From Actinocatenispora thailandica (GTDB lineage: Bacteria; Actinomycetota; Actinomycetes; Mycobacteriales; Micromonosporaceae): DNA of 64,000 nt. Within the stretch, counting starts at the first letter, position 1, and the number at the start of each line of letters is the position of its first letter. Positions 11,529 through 20,327 of this stretch are shown piece by piece. The notes beneath the pieces are model-generated. The model had not been told where the DNA came from. It was given only the letters and a program-made list of their open reading frames with translations, and made no database searches. The stretch lies in NCBI RefSeq assembly GCF_016865425.1, contig NZ_AP023355.1, positions 5,020,198 through 5,084,197 of the forward strand. Direction: 5' to 3'. Both the position numbers and the translations under genes were made by a program.

Positions 11529-13136
11529 ATGGCCGACGCACTCGCCGCGATCAACCTGCGGCGCACCCGGCAGGATCGGCCGGCCGATCCTCGGCAGGCC
11601 GCGAACAACGCCGGTGGCTACGGGTTCACGGTCACCCCGGCCGCCCGGTTGCACCGGTTCCTGACGCTGGGCGTGGCCGAGGGTACCTACTACACCGGTG
11701 CGCCGGAGCTGGCCGCCGACAACGCGCAGGTCGTGCTGGACGCGGCCCGCGCCGACGCGGCCGAGCTGGTGCGTGCGGTGGTCGAGGTGTCGACGGCGGG
11801 ACGCGCCCCGCGGCAGCACCCCGCCGTCTTCGCGCTGGCGGCGGCGTCGGCGTTGGGCGATGTGGACGGCCGGCGGGCGGCGTTCGCGGCGCTGCCGCAG
11901 GTGTGCCGGACCGGCACGCACCTGTTCCTGTTCGCGCGCTACCGCGAGCAGTTCGCCGGCTGGGGTCGCGGCGCGCGTCGCGCGGTCGCCCGCTGGTACC
12001 TCGGTCAGGGCGTCGATCGGCTGGAGTACCAGCTGCTGAAGTACCGGCAGCGGGAGGGCTGGACGCATCGCGACCTGTTGCGGCTGGCGCATCCGGTCAG
12101 CGGCGAGCCGGCGCGGCGCGCCCTGTTCGATCTGGTCTGTGGCCGGGATGCGGAGCTGGCGGATCTGCCGCTGTACCGGGCGTACCTGGCGGCGAACTCG
12201 ACTGGTGACGTCGCCACCTGGGTACGGCTGATCGGCGATGCGGGCCTGTCCTGGGAGATGTTGCCGGATGCGGCGCTGACCGAGCCGGACGTGTGGGCCG
12301 CGCTGCTGGATCGTGGCCTGCCGCAGACGGCGCTGTTGCGGCAGCTGCCGCGGCTGACCCGGCTGGGGCTGTTGGCGCCGATGTCGGCGCGGGCCGCGGC
12401 GGTGGCGGCGCAGCTGGCCGATCCGCGGCGGCTGTCGGCGGCGCGGGTGCATCCGGTCAGCGTGCTGGTCGCCGCTCGGACCTACGCGGCGGGCGCGTCG
12501 GGGCGGTCGGACCGCACCTGGGTACCGTCGGCGCCGGTCGTCGACGGGTTGGATGCGGCGTTCTACGCGGCGTACGGTGCGGTCCGGCCGGCCGGCAAGC
12601 GCACCCTGCTCGCGCTGGACGTGTCCGGGTCGATGACGGTACCGGCCGGCGGGTTGCCGGTGTCGTGCCGGGAGGCGTCGGCGGCGCTGGCGCTGGTCAC
12701 CGCGGCGACCGAACCCGCGCATGCGATCGTCGGGTTCACCGGCGGCGGTCGCGGCTGGACTCGCGCCTCGCCGCTGACGCCGCTCGCGATCGGCCCGCGG
12801 CAGCGGCTCGACGACGTGGTCGCGGCGGTGTCGAACCTGCCGTTCGGCCGTACCGACTGCGCGCTGCCGATGGTGTGGGCGCGCGAGCGGGGTGTCGAGG
12901 TGGACACCTTCGTGGTGTTGACCGACAACGAGACGTGGGCGGGCGATGTGCATCCGCACCAGGCGTTGGCCGACTACCGTGCGGCGACCGGGATCGCGGC
13001 ACGGCTGGTGGTGGCGGCGCTGACGCCGACCCGGTTCACGATCGCGGACCCGTCCGATGCCGGGATGCTGGACGTGTCCGGCTTCGACTCCGCGGTACCG
13101 GGGTTGATCGCGGATTTCTCCCGCGGCGACCTGTGA
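11529..13136 (+). CDS. rsr: Ro60 orthologue, TROVE and vWA domains
   Basis: A 535-residue protein from ATG 11529 behind AAGGAG (11516). Residues about 20-340 form the HEAT-repeat TROVE ring, opening with NNAGGYGFTVTPAARLHRFLTLGVAEGTYY. Residues about 355-535 are a von Willebrand A domain with MIDAS motif DVSGSM (Asp about 364) and a later LTDNETW. Ro60 is a ring that binds Y RNAs and the 3' ends of misfolded RNAs. In Deinococcus a Y RNA tethers it to polynucleotide phosphorylase for structured-RNA decay. The gene follows directly on the tRNA array and the tRNA-like repeats, so tRNA-derived or Y RNAs are likely partners. A stem-loop terminator follows. Confidence 0.92.
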   Translation: MADALAAINLRRTRQDRPADPRQAANNAGGYGFTVTPAARLHRFLTLGVAEGTYYTGAPELAADNAQVVLDAARADAAELVRAVVEVSTAGRAPRQHPAVFALAAASALGDVDGRRAAFAALPQVCRTGTHLFLFARYREQFAGWGRGARRAVARWYLGQGVDRLEYQLLKYRQREGWTHRDLLRLAHPVSGEPARRALFDLVCGRDAELADLPLYRAYLAANSTGDVATWVRLIGDAGLSWEMLPDAALTEPDVWAALLDRGLPQTALLRQLPRLTRLGLLAPMSARAAAVAAQLADPRRLSAARVHPVSVLVAARTYAAGASGRSDRTWVPSAPVVDGLDAAFYAAYGAVRPAGKRTLLALDVSGSMTVPAGGLPVSCREASAALALVTAATEPAHAIVGFTGGGRGWTRASPLTPLAIGPRQRLDDVVAAVSNLPFGRTDCALPMVWARERGVEVDTFVVLTDNETWAGDVHPHQALADYRAATGIAARLVVAALTPTRFTIADPSDAGMLDVSGFDSAVPGLIADFSRGDL

Positions 13137-13141
13137 GCCGG

Positions 13142-13175
13142 CGGCGGCCGTCTCGCTCCTGCGGGACGGCCGCCG
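13142..13175. terminator. Bidirectional hairpin between convergent genes
   Basis: An 11-bp perfect stem (CGGCGGCCGTC at 13142-13152 with 13165-13175) and a 12-nt loop lie five bases after the Ro60 stop codon. The rest of the 142-bp gap is short GCCGCCGACCGACC-like repeats with no other signal. Confidence 0.65.
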
Positions 13176-13278
13176 GTCGGTGCCGCCGACCGACCGGCGG
13201 GTGCCGCCGCTCGGTGCCGCCGACCGACCGCCCGGTGTCGCCGCTCGGTACCGCCGGCTGGCCGCCCCGTGCCGCCGA

Positions 13279-13926
13279 TCAGCGTGCGGTGTCGTGGTCC
13301 GCCTGGGAGGCGGCGTGGGTGCGGGCGGCGACAGCCGCGGCGTCAGCGTCGTGGGCGCGCAGGGCGGTGACGATGGCGTCGTGTTCGGCGATCACACGCC
13401 GCCAGTTGTCCGCCTCCAGCGGGGCGGAGACGCGGTAGCGACGGACCGCGGTGAGCAGCCGTTCGGTGAATTCGACGAGGATCTCGAACCCGGTGGCCTG
13501 CGCCACGGTCTCGTGGAACGCGGAGTTCAGTGGGGAGATCTCGGCCAGGCGACCGGCGAGCAGGTGTTCACGCATGGACATCTGGAGCCGGTCGAGGCGG
13601 TCCAGCGCGGTGGCGTCGATGAGGGGTGCGGCGAGCCTGGCGGCGAGCGGTTCGATCTCCTGCCGGGCCAGGTAGACACCGCGCAGTTGGTGCGCGCTGA
13701 TCCGGGCGACGGTGGGGCCGGCGTGCTGCTGCTGGACGACCAGCCCGTGCGACTCCAGCCGCAGCATGGCTTCCCGGATCGGGATCTTGCTGACGCCGAG
13801 GGTGCGGGCCAGCGCGTCCATGCTCAGCCGCTGGCCAGGTTGCAGGGCGCCGTTGAGGATCTCGGCGCTGATGTGCTCGTACACCAGATCGGCCTTGCTC
13901 GGCACCGCCGGCAGGGGAGTCGACAT
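13279..13926 (-). CDS. GntR-family regulator, FadR/FCD subfamily
   Basis: A 215-residue protein. Winged HTH at about 15-75 (VYEHISAEILNGALQPGQRLSMDALARTLGVSKIPIREAMLRLESHGLV). An all-helical FCD effector domain at about 90-205 carries the metal/ligand pattern HETVAQATGF and EHDAIVTALRAHD. It is divergent from the transporter-SDR-dehydratase operon and most likely represses it, releasing DNA when a sugar acid or similar organic acid binds. Candidate operators lie between them. Confidence 0.9.
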   Translation of the reverse strand: MSTPLPAVPSKADLVYEHISAEILNGALQPGQRLSMDALARTLGVSKIPIREAMLRLESHGLVVQQQHAGPTVARISAHQLRGVYLARQEIEPLAARLAAPLIDATALDRLDRLQMSMREHLLAGRLAEISPLNSAFHETVAQATGFEILVEFTERLLTAVRRYRVSAPLEADNWRRVIAEHDAIVTALRAHDADAAAVAARTHAASQADHDTAR

Positions 13927-13934
13927 ACGGCAAG

Positions 13935-14004
13935 GATATACGGCTTCGCTCGTGTTTCGAGGAGATGTCGGCGCAGCCTAGCGCTCAGATCGTATATCGC
14001 ATAC
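13935..14004. promoter_or_regulatory. GntR operators in the divergent promoter
   Basis: GATATACG (13935-13942) is repeated in inverted form as CGTATATC (13991-13998). GTAT-ATCGC-ATAC (13992-14004) is a dyad of the size FadR-type dimers bind. Both lie between the regulator and the MHS transporter. Confidence 0.5.
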
Positions 14005-14041
14005 TCTTCGTGGGACTCGACGGAGAGGTGGTGAGCGCCCC

Positions 14042-15346
14042 ATGAACGTCACCGGAACAGCCGACGCGATCCCCGAGGCAGCGGCCCGGGTCGACCGGCG
14101 CACCATGATCGCGAGCACGGTGGGCACCGTGCTGGAGTGGTACGACTTCAACCTGTACGGGCTGGCCTCGGCGCTGGTGTTCGGCCCGCTGTTCTTCTCG
14201 TCCTCGTCGCTCGGCGGCACGCTGGCCTCGTTCGCCACCTTCGCGGTCGGCTTCGCCGCACGCCCGGTCGGCGGGCTGCTGTTCGGCCACCTCGGCGACC
14301 GACTCGGGCGCCGCCGCATCCTGCTCGTCACGATGCTCGTGATGGGGCTGTCCAGCGCGCTGCTCGGGATCCTGCCGACCTACGCCCAGGCAGGCATCTG
14401 GGCGCCGATCCTGCTGGTCGCGCTGCGCGTCTGCCAGGGCATCGGGGTCGGCGGCGAGTTCGGCGGGGCAACGCTGTTGACGGTGGAGAACGCGCCGGCC
14501 GGCCGCCGCGGGCTGCTCGGCGCGGTACCCGCGATGGGCACCGGCGCCGGGTTCGTGCTGGCCAGCGCGGTCTTCGGTACCGTCTCGCTGCTCCCCGACT
14601 CCGCGATGATGTCCTGGGGCTGGCGGGTTCCGTTCCTGGCGAGCATCGTGCTCGTCGGCTTCGGCTGGCTGGTGCGACGCGGCATCCAGGAGACACCGGT
14701 GTTCCGCGAGCTGGCCGCCCGCGGCGAGACCGCGCGCTTCCCGCTGCTGCTCACCCTGCGGCAGCAGCCCGGTGCCGTGCTGCGCACCATGGGCGTCACC
14801 GTCTCCGGTTTCGTCTGGGGGTACCTGATCCAGGCGTTCTCGCTGGCGTACGGGACGAGCCAGTTGCACCTGTCGCGCAGCACCATGCTGTGGGCAGTCG
14901 CGGTGGCCTCGGCGCTGGAGATCGTCACGATCCCGATGTGGGGCGCGCTGTCCGACCGGATCGGCCGCCGCCGGCTGGTCACCGCCGGCCTGGCGTTCAC
15001 CGTGCTGTATGCCTTCCCGTTCTTCTGGTTGCTGTCGACCCGCAACACGCTGCTGGTCTTCGTCGCGATGATCGTCGCGATCCCGATCGCGAAGGACGCC
15101 GTGTTCGGCCCGCAGGCGGCGCTGGTCGCCGAGATGTTCGACGCCCGTGGCCGGTACAGCGGGGTCAGCGCCGGGCGGGAGATCGGCGGCGCGATCTTCG
15201 GCGGAACCGCCCCGTTCATCGGTACCGCGCTGCTCGCACTGACCGGCTCGATCTGGCCGGTCGCCCTGTACGTCGTCCTCGGCTGCCTCGTCACGTTCGT
15301 CGCGGTGGTCGCCGGCCGCGAAACAGCCGGCGGGACGCTGCGCTGA
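14042..15346 (+). CDS. MFS transporter, metabolite:H+ symporter (MHS) family
   Basis: A 434-residue protein with twelve predicted membrane segments. It shows the MHS signature VGTVLEWYDFNLYG near residue 30, the MFS loop GHLGDRLGRRRILL near 85, and WGALSDRIGRRRLV in the second half. ShiA/KgtP/ProP-type carriers of this family take up organic or sugar acids with protons. It is the first gene of the GntR-controlled operon, so it probably imports the substrate of the dehydratase two genes downstream. Confidence 0.9.
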   Translation: MNVTGTADAIPEAAARVDRRTMIASTVGTVLEWYDFNLYGLASALVFGPLFFSSSSLGGTLASFATFAVGFAARPVGGLLFGHLGDRLGRRRILLVTMLVMGLSSALLGILPTYAQAGIWAPILLVALRVCQGIGVGGEFGGATLLTVENAPAGRRGLLGAVPAMGTGAGFVLASAVFGTVSLLPDSAMMSWGWRVPFLASIVLVGFGWLVRRGIQETPVFRELAARGETARFPLLLTLRQQPGAVLRTMGVTVSGFVWGYLIQAFSLAYGTSQLHLSRSTMLWAVAVASALEIVTIPMWGALSDRIGRRRLVTAGLAFTVLYAFPFFWLLSTRNTLLVFVAMIVAIPIAKDAVFGPQAALVAEMFDARGRYSGVSAGREIGGAIFGGTAPFIGTALLALTGSIWPVALYVVLGCLVTFVAVVAGRETAGGTLR

Positions 15347-15368
15347 CCACCCTCGACAAGGAGTACCC

Positions 15369-16118
15369 ATGCGGATAGATCTCACCGGCCGTACCGCGAT
15401 CGTGACCGGCGCGGCGCGCGGCATCGGCACGGCCATCGCGGGCAGCCTCGCCGGCGCGGGCGCGACCGTGGTGCTGGCCGACCGCGACCTCGAGCCGGCC
15501 CGCGCGCAGGCCGCGCGGATCGGGGCCGGCGCGCACGCCCTGGCCGTCGACGTGACCGACGAGGAGTCGGTCACCAACCTCGTCGGCGCGGTCACCCAGC
15601 GGCACGGCGGGCCGCACATCCTGGTCAACAACGCCGGGATCAGCCTGCCGGCGGCGACCCTGGACACCTCCGTGCGACGCTGGGAGCAGGTCGTCGGGGT
15701 GAACCTGACCGGCCCGTTCCTGTGCGCGCGGACCTGCCTGCCGGCGATGCAGGTCGCGGGGTGGGGGCGGATCGTCAACCTCTGCTCGTTCGCCGGCAAG
15801 TCGGCGCCGATCTACGCCGACAACGCCTCGTACGCCGCGGCAAAGGCCGGGCTGACCGGGCTGATCCACAACCTCGCGGTCGAGTTCGCCGCCGCAGGCG
15901 TCACCGTCAACGGCGTCGCGCCCGGCATCGTCGACACCGAACTGCTGCGCAGCGCGCACGACGAGGCCCGGCGGGCCGAACTCGCCGCGCGGATACCGGC
16001 CGGGCGGTTCACCACGCCCGAGGAAGTGGCCAGCCTGGTCACGTTCCTGTGCGCCCCGCAGGCGGCGGCGATCACCGGCGAGATCGTCGACATCAACGGC
16101 GGCCTGTACCTCGACTGA
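15369..16118 (+). CDS. Short-chain dehydrogenase/reductase
   Basis: A 249-residue classical SDR. TGAARGIG (about 13-20) binds the nicotinamide cofactor, NNAG sits near 87, the catalytic Ser is in NLCSFAG, and YAAAK holds the Tyr-Lys pair. VLADRD after beta-2 has an Asp that favours NAD(H). ATG 15369 follows AAGGAG. Located between a transporter and an acid-sugar dehydratase-like enzyme, it likely oxidises a hydroxyl of the same substrate. Confidence 0.92.
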   Translation: MRIDLTGRTAIVTGAARGIGTAIAGSLAGAGATVVLADRDLEPARAQAARIGAGAHALAVDVTDEESVTNLVGAVTQRHGGPHILVNNAGISLPAATLDTSVRRWEQVVGVNLTGPFLCARTCLPAMQVAGWGRIVNLCSFAGKSAPIYADNASYAAAKAGLTGLIHNLAVEFAAAGVTVNGVAPGIVDTELLRSAHDEARRAELAARIPAGRFTTPEEVASLVTFLCAPQAAAITGEIVDINGGLYLD

Positions 16119-16131
16119 ACCGGAGAACCAC

Positions 16132-17298
16132 GTGAGTCAGCAGACGTTACGGATCGCCAAGATCGAGTGCCTGGCGCTGGAGGCCCGCTTCGACGAGATG
16201 TTCGACGAGGTGCCGGACTGGTTGGTACATCCCGCATCGAGTCACCGCGTGCTGCCGCGGCGCGGTCAGTACGCCACGGTGGTCAGGGTGTACGCCGAGG
16301 ACGGCACCGTGGGTGTCGGCGAGGCGTACGGGCTGCCCGCACCGCAGGTGACCGCGACCTGTGTCGCCACCGTGCTCGCTCCGCTGCTGGTCGGCGCCGA
16401 CGCGCTGGCCACCACCGCGCTGTGGCAACGGATGTACCAGGCGCAGGCCGCCGGCGGGCACAACCGCGGCTTCTTCCTGGAGGCCGTCGCCGGGGTCGAC
16501 CAGGCACTGTGGGATCTGCGCGGCAAGGTACTCGGCCAGCCGGTGTACCGGCTGCTCGGCGGGCCGGTGCGGGAGCGCATCGACTGCTACGCGAGCCCGG
16601 TGCCGTTGCTGGCCGACCCGGCGGACTCGGCCCGCCGGGCGCAGGCATACGTCGCGGACGGCTTCCGCGCCGTCAAGGTCAAGATCGGCCGCGGGCAGCG
16701 GATCGACGGCGCCCACCTGCGGGCGGTGCGGGACGCCGTCGGTGCCGGCATCGACGTACTGGTGGACGCGAACTGCGCCTACCAGCTCGACGAGGCGACC
16801 CGGATCGGTTACCTGCTCCGGGATCTGGGCATCGACTGGTACGAGGAGCCGCTGCCGGTCGACGACCTCGCCGGGCTGGCCGAGCTGCGCCGCCGGACCG
16901 GCCTGACCATCGTCAACGGCGAGACCCACTTCACCCGCTTCGACGTACGCGACTCGCTGCGGCTCGGTGCGATCGACGTGGTGATGCCGAACCTGGCGCG
17001 TTGCGGTGGCATCACCGAGACCATCCGGATCGCCGCGCTCGCCTCGGCGTTCCACGTCGACATCGCCCCGCACGGAGTGGGCTCGGCGATCAACATGCAC
17101 GCCGCGCTCGCGGTCATGGCCGCCACCCCGAACCTGCGCGTCTACGAGTACAACCGGCTGCCCAACCCGTTGCGGGACGCGCTGAGCATCGACCGGCCGG
17201 CGTTCCGGGACGGGCAGCTGTCGGTACCCGACCGGCCGGGTCTGGGGCTGCGGCTGGACGACGGGGTCGTGGATCGCTACCTGATCGGCACCTACTGA
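16132..17298 (+). CDS. Enolase-superfamily sugar-acid dehydratase (mandelate racemase/MLE type)
   Basis: A 388-residue protein from GTG 16132. The enolase-superfamily active site is visible: the KVKIG base motif, metal ligands in DANCAY, YEEPL and NGET, and His in IAPHG. An N-terminal capping domain precedes the barrel. This set belongs to dehydratases of aldonic or uronic acids rather than cycloisomerases. It completes the operon of GntR, MHS transporter and SDR, which implies uptake and breakdown of an acid sugar. The exact sugar cannot be told. Confidence 0.85.
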   Translation: MSQQTLRIAKIECLALEARFDEMFDEVPDWLVHPASSHRVLPRRGQYATVVRVYAEDGTVGVGEAYGLPAPQVTATCVATVLAPLLVGADALATTALWQRMYQAQAAGGHNRGFFLEAVAGVDQALWDLRGKVLGQPVYRLLGGPVRERIDCYASPVPLLADPADSARRAQAYVADGFRAVKVKIGRGQRIDGAHLRAVRDAVGAGIDVLVDANCAYQLDEATRIGYLLRDLGIDWYEEPLPVDDLAGLAELRRRTGLTIVNGETHFTRFDVRDSLRLGAIDVVMPNLARCGGITETIRIAALASAFHVDIAPHGVGSAINMHAALAVMAATPNLRVYEYNRLPNPLRDALSIDRPAFRDGQLSVPDRPGLGLRLDDGVVDRYLIGTY

Positions 17299-17413
17299 CC
17301 GCCCCGGTGGGGTCGACGCCGCGGACCGCATCGACAGGGCTCCCGGCCGTGCAGCCGGGGCCCCGGTCGTTCGATCGACGGACGGCGGCTGGGCCACGCA
17401 CGCCGGCAGCCGC

Positions 17414-17936
17414 TCAACCGAGGAAGGCGGCGATGGCGGTGCGCAGTTCCGGCGCGGCCAGGGAGGTGAAGTGGTCGCCGGGCACCCGCAGGAAGCGGGC
17501 GTCGGGCAGCGCGGCGGCGAGCTCGTCGGCGGAGGCGTGGTCGTGGTCCTGCTCGCCGAGCGCCACCAGTGTCGGGCAGGCCAGCTCGCGCAGGGCGTCC
17601 CGCGCGGTGGCCACCCGGCTGTCCAGGACGTGCAGCAGCGCCTGCGGGTCGTTGCCGAGCCGGCCGACCCAGTACGCCAGGTTCGCCTCCGGTGTGCCGG
17701 GCGCGAGCGGTTGGCCGTCGATGATCGCGGTCATCGCGGCACGGTAGGTGCCGGTCCGGCCGGTCGCGGCGGTGATGGTGTCGATGCCCTGGCCGACCAG
17801 TACCGCGCGGCGGGGACGGGCGCCGCGCACCAGCATCCGCAGCACGACCTGGCCGCCGAGCGAGACGCCGCCGAGGTCGTACTCGTCGAGGCCGAGCCGG
17901 TCGATCAGGGCGAGCCCGTCGTCGGCCAACACGTCC
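17414..17936 (-). pseudogene. Alpha/beta hydrolase, N-terminus deleted
   Basis: Only the C-terminal two thirds remain, about 172 residues. It opens at PDVLADDGLALIDRLGLDEYDLGGVSLGG, which in full-length hydrolases lies about 70-90 residues in. The nucleophile elbow G-V-S-L-G-G, Asp in LGEQDHD and His in PGDHFT are intact, but the first beta strands and oxyanion region are gone. The reading frame stops matching at about 17936, where an MFS gene fragment begins on the other strand. Confidence 0.7.
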
Positions 17937-18295
17937 GGTGGATAGCCGGCATCGTGGTCGGCGCGGCCGGGATGGGCCTCACGGCCTCACCGGTGGCGGT
18001 ACTGACGATGCACGACCTGCCCCCGGACCGGGCCGGTACCGGTTCGGCGCTGTTCGGTACCACCAGCCAGCTCGGTGCCTCGATCGGGGTGGCCGCGATC
18101 GGGAGTGTGTTCTTCCGCCGGCTCGCGAGCGGCGCCGGGTCCGGCCCCGGCGCGTACGGTGCGGCGCTCGCGGCGGCGCTGTGGGTCGGCATCGCGATGC
18201 TCGCGCTCGCGTTCGCCGCGGCGTTCCTGCTGCCGGGCGGGCGGACGGCGCGCCGGACCGGCGAGCGGCGTACCGAGGCGGCGGCCGGCGCCTGA
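17937..18295 (+). pseudogene. MFS exporter, C-terminal fragment
   Basis: About 118 residues of the last membrane segments of a DHA2-type exporter: AGIVVGAAGMGLTASPVAV, then RAGTGSALFGTTSQLGASIGVAAIGSVFF, then a final span and tail. There is no start codon and no N-terminal ten or more segments. The coding frame abuts the beginning of the truncated hydrolase, and its stop is directly next to the stop codon of the MarR gene. Confidence 0.7.
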
Positions 18296-18745
18296 TCAAA
18301 CGTGCAGCGACTCCACCGCGCGGGCGAGCGGAGCGAGGTCGGGGTCGTCGAGCGCAGCGTCGAGCGCTTCGCGCAGCGCGGCGTCGTTGGTGGGGCGCGC
18401 GGCTTCCAGCAGGCTGGCGCCGGCGGGGGTGACGTCGGTGTAGATGCCGCGGCGGTCGTCCGGGCACAGGTAGCGGGAGAGCAGGCCGCGGTCCTCCAAC
18501 CGGCCGACGAGCCGGGTGGTGGCGCTCTGGCTGAGCACCACCGCCTCGGCGACCTGGCTCATCCGCAGGTGGCCGCCGGGCCCGTCGTGCTGCCGGCTGA
18601 GCACGTCGAGCAGCGAGAACTCGCGCACGCTGAGCTCGTGCCCGTCCTGCAGGGCGCGCTCGACGCGGGCGTCGATGCGGTCGTGCAGCAGCGACAGCGC
18701 GCACCAGCCCTGCGCCAGCCCGGTGCGCCGGGTACGTGTGCTCAT
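18296..18745 (-). CDS. MarR-family regulator
   Basis: A 149-residue protein. ATG 18745 is chosen because GGAGGTG precedes it. The winged HTH runs about 35-100 with LSVREFSLLDVLSRQHDG, VAEAVVLSQSATTRLVGRLEDRGLLSR and the wing DDRRGIYTDVTPAG. It is divergent from an intact MFS exporter, the usual arrangement for a repressor of drug or metabolite efflux. Confidence 0.9.
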   Translation of the reverse strand: MSTRTRRTGLAQGWCALSLLHDRIDARVERALQDGHELSVREFSLLDVLSRQHDGPGGHLRMSQVAEAVVLSQSATTRLVGRLEDRGLLSRYLCPDDRRGIYTDVTPAGASLLEAARPTNDAALREALDAALDDPDLAPLARAVESLHV

Positions 18746-18845
18746 CCCCCACCTCCGTGCTACCGCGCTCCCTGGCCAGGTGCGCGCCCGGGACGGGCGC
18801 CCGGCGATCATCGCCACATTACCCGCTCACGAATATAGCCCGCGC

Positions 18846-18871
18846 TTGCAATTATCAGGCGTGTGCAATTA
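18846..18871. promoter_or_regulatory. MarR operator candidate
   Basis: TTGCAATTA (18846-18854) is repeated as TGCAATTA (18864-18871), and TTGCA...TGCAA also forms a dyad. This AT-rich patch lies between the MarR and MFS genes. Confidence 0.55.
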
Positions 18872-18913
18872 CCTTCGTGGAGTCAATGAACGCTCCTGCA
18901 ACTGGAGGACGGC

Positions 18914-20164
18914 ATGCCACTCGCCCTGATCGCGCTCGCGATCGGCGCATTCGGCATCGGTACCACCGAATTCGCCCCGATGGGACTGCTTCCGGACATC
19001 GCCGGCAGCCTCCACACCTCGATCCCCACCGCCGGCCAGCTGGTCAGCGGGTACGCCCTGGGCGTGCTCATCGGCGCCCCCGTGATGACCGCACTGGGCA
19101 CCCGCGTCGCGCGGCGGCCGATGCTGATGCTGCTGATGGGGCTGTTCGTGGCCGGCAACGTGATCACCGCGCTCGCCCCGGTCTACGGACTGGTGCTCGG
19201 CGGTCGCCTCGTCACCTCGCTCACCCACGGCGCGTTCTTCGGCATCGGCGCCGTCGTCGCCGCCGAGTTGGTCGCGCCGGCCCGCCGCGCCGCGGCGATC
19301 TCGCTGATGTTCAGCGGCCTGACCCTCGCCAACGTCGTCGGCGTCCCCCTCGGTACGTTCGTCGGCCAGCAACTCGGCTGGCGCACCACGTTCCTGCTCA
19401 TCGCCGCGCTCGGCCTCGCCGGCCTCGCCGGCATCGCCACCCTGGTACCGCGGCTGCCGCGCCCGGCCGGCGTGCGGCTGCGGCACGAGACCCGCGCGCT
19501 GCGCAACCCGCAGGTACTGCTCGCCATGGGCATGACCGTGCTCGGCTTCGGCGGCGTGTTCACCGCCGTCACCTACCTCGCCCCGCTGATGACCACCGTC
19601 GCCGGGTACCCGCCGGGCGCCGTGATGTGGCTGCAGGTCCTGTTCGGCGCCGGCATGGTCGCCGGCAACCTGCTCGGCGGCCGGCTCGCCGACCGGCGAC
19701 TGATGCCCACGCTGCTGGTGGCGCTGGCCGCGCTCGCGGTGGTACTGGGCGCCTTCACCCTCACCGGGCACACCCGCATCGGTGCCGCCGTCACCGTCGC
19801 GCTGATCGGCGCGCTCGGGTTCACGACCGTACCGCCGCTGCAGAAGCGCATCATCGACACCGCGCCGGCAGCTCCGACGCTGGCCTCGGCGGTCAACATC
19901 GGCGCGTTCAACCTCGGCAACGCGATCGCCGCCGCACTCGGCGGCCTGGTCATCTCGGCGGGATTCGGCTACCCCGCCGCCACCGTGGTCGGCGCCGCGA
20001 TGGCCGCGGGCGCGCTGCTGCTCGCCGTCGTCTCGGTGCTGCTGGATCGCCGCTCCGGCCGGACCGAGCCGACCGGCAGCCGCGAACCCGAGCCCGCGAC
20101 CGCGGCGCTCCGCGCACCGAACCCGGACGCCGACCCGTCACCGCTCGGCCCGGCGAGCGCCTGA
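18914..20164 (+). CDS. MFS exporter (DHA1 type)
   Basis: A 416-residue protein with twelve hydrophobic spans. Motifs are FGIGTTEFAPMGLLPDIA at residues 13-30, TRVARRPMLMLLM in the loop 2-3 region and the repeated GGRLADRRLMP in the second half. These are typical of AraJ/NepI/Cml-like exporters. ATG 18914 follows GGAGG. A proline-rich tail of about 45 residues is probably cytoplasmic. It is likely repressed by the adjacent MarR protein. Confidence 0.88.
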   Translation: MPLALIALAIGAFGIGTTEFAPMGLLPDIAGSLHTSIPTAGQLVSGYALGVLIGAPVMTALGTRVARRPMLMLLMGLFVAGNVITALAPVYGLVLGGRLVTSLTHGAFFGIGAVVAAELVAPARRAAAISLMFSGLTLANVVGVPLGTFVGQQLGWRTTFLLIAALGLAGLAGIATLVPRLPRPAGVRLRHETRALRNPQVLLAMGMTVLGFGGVFTAVTYLAPLMTTVAGYPPGAVMWLQVLFGAGMVAGNLLGGRLADRRLMPTLLVALAALAVVLGAFTLTGHTRIGAAVTVALIGALGFTTVPPLQKRIIDTAPAAPTLASAVNIGAFNLGNAIAAALGGLVISAGFGYPAATVVGAAMAAGALLLAVVSVLLDRRSGRTEPTGSREPEPATAALRAPNPDADPSPLGPASA

Positions 20165-20327
20165 GCGGTTCTGCCCGGCGCGCCGGCCGCGACCAGCGGG
20201 CGGAGTCGGACCGCCCACGGACAGGCGTCGGTGGCCGTCCGTGGGCAGCTGGGCGCTGCCGCCGGAGGCCGGCAGCACCGCGGCGCCCGCTGGCGCCGGC
20301 CGCGACATGAGGGCGGCGCCGGCCGTC

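Noticed and set aside
13176-13278. GCCGACCGACC-type repeats as a CRISPR array
   Set aside because: Units are short, irregular and without unique spacers. No cas genes are nearby; the Cas4-like protein at 27669 lacks any other Cas context.
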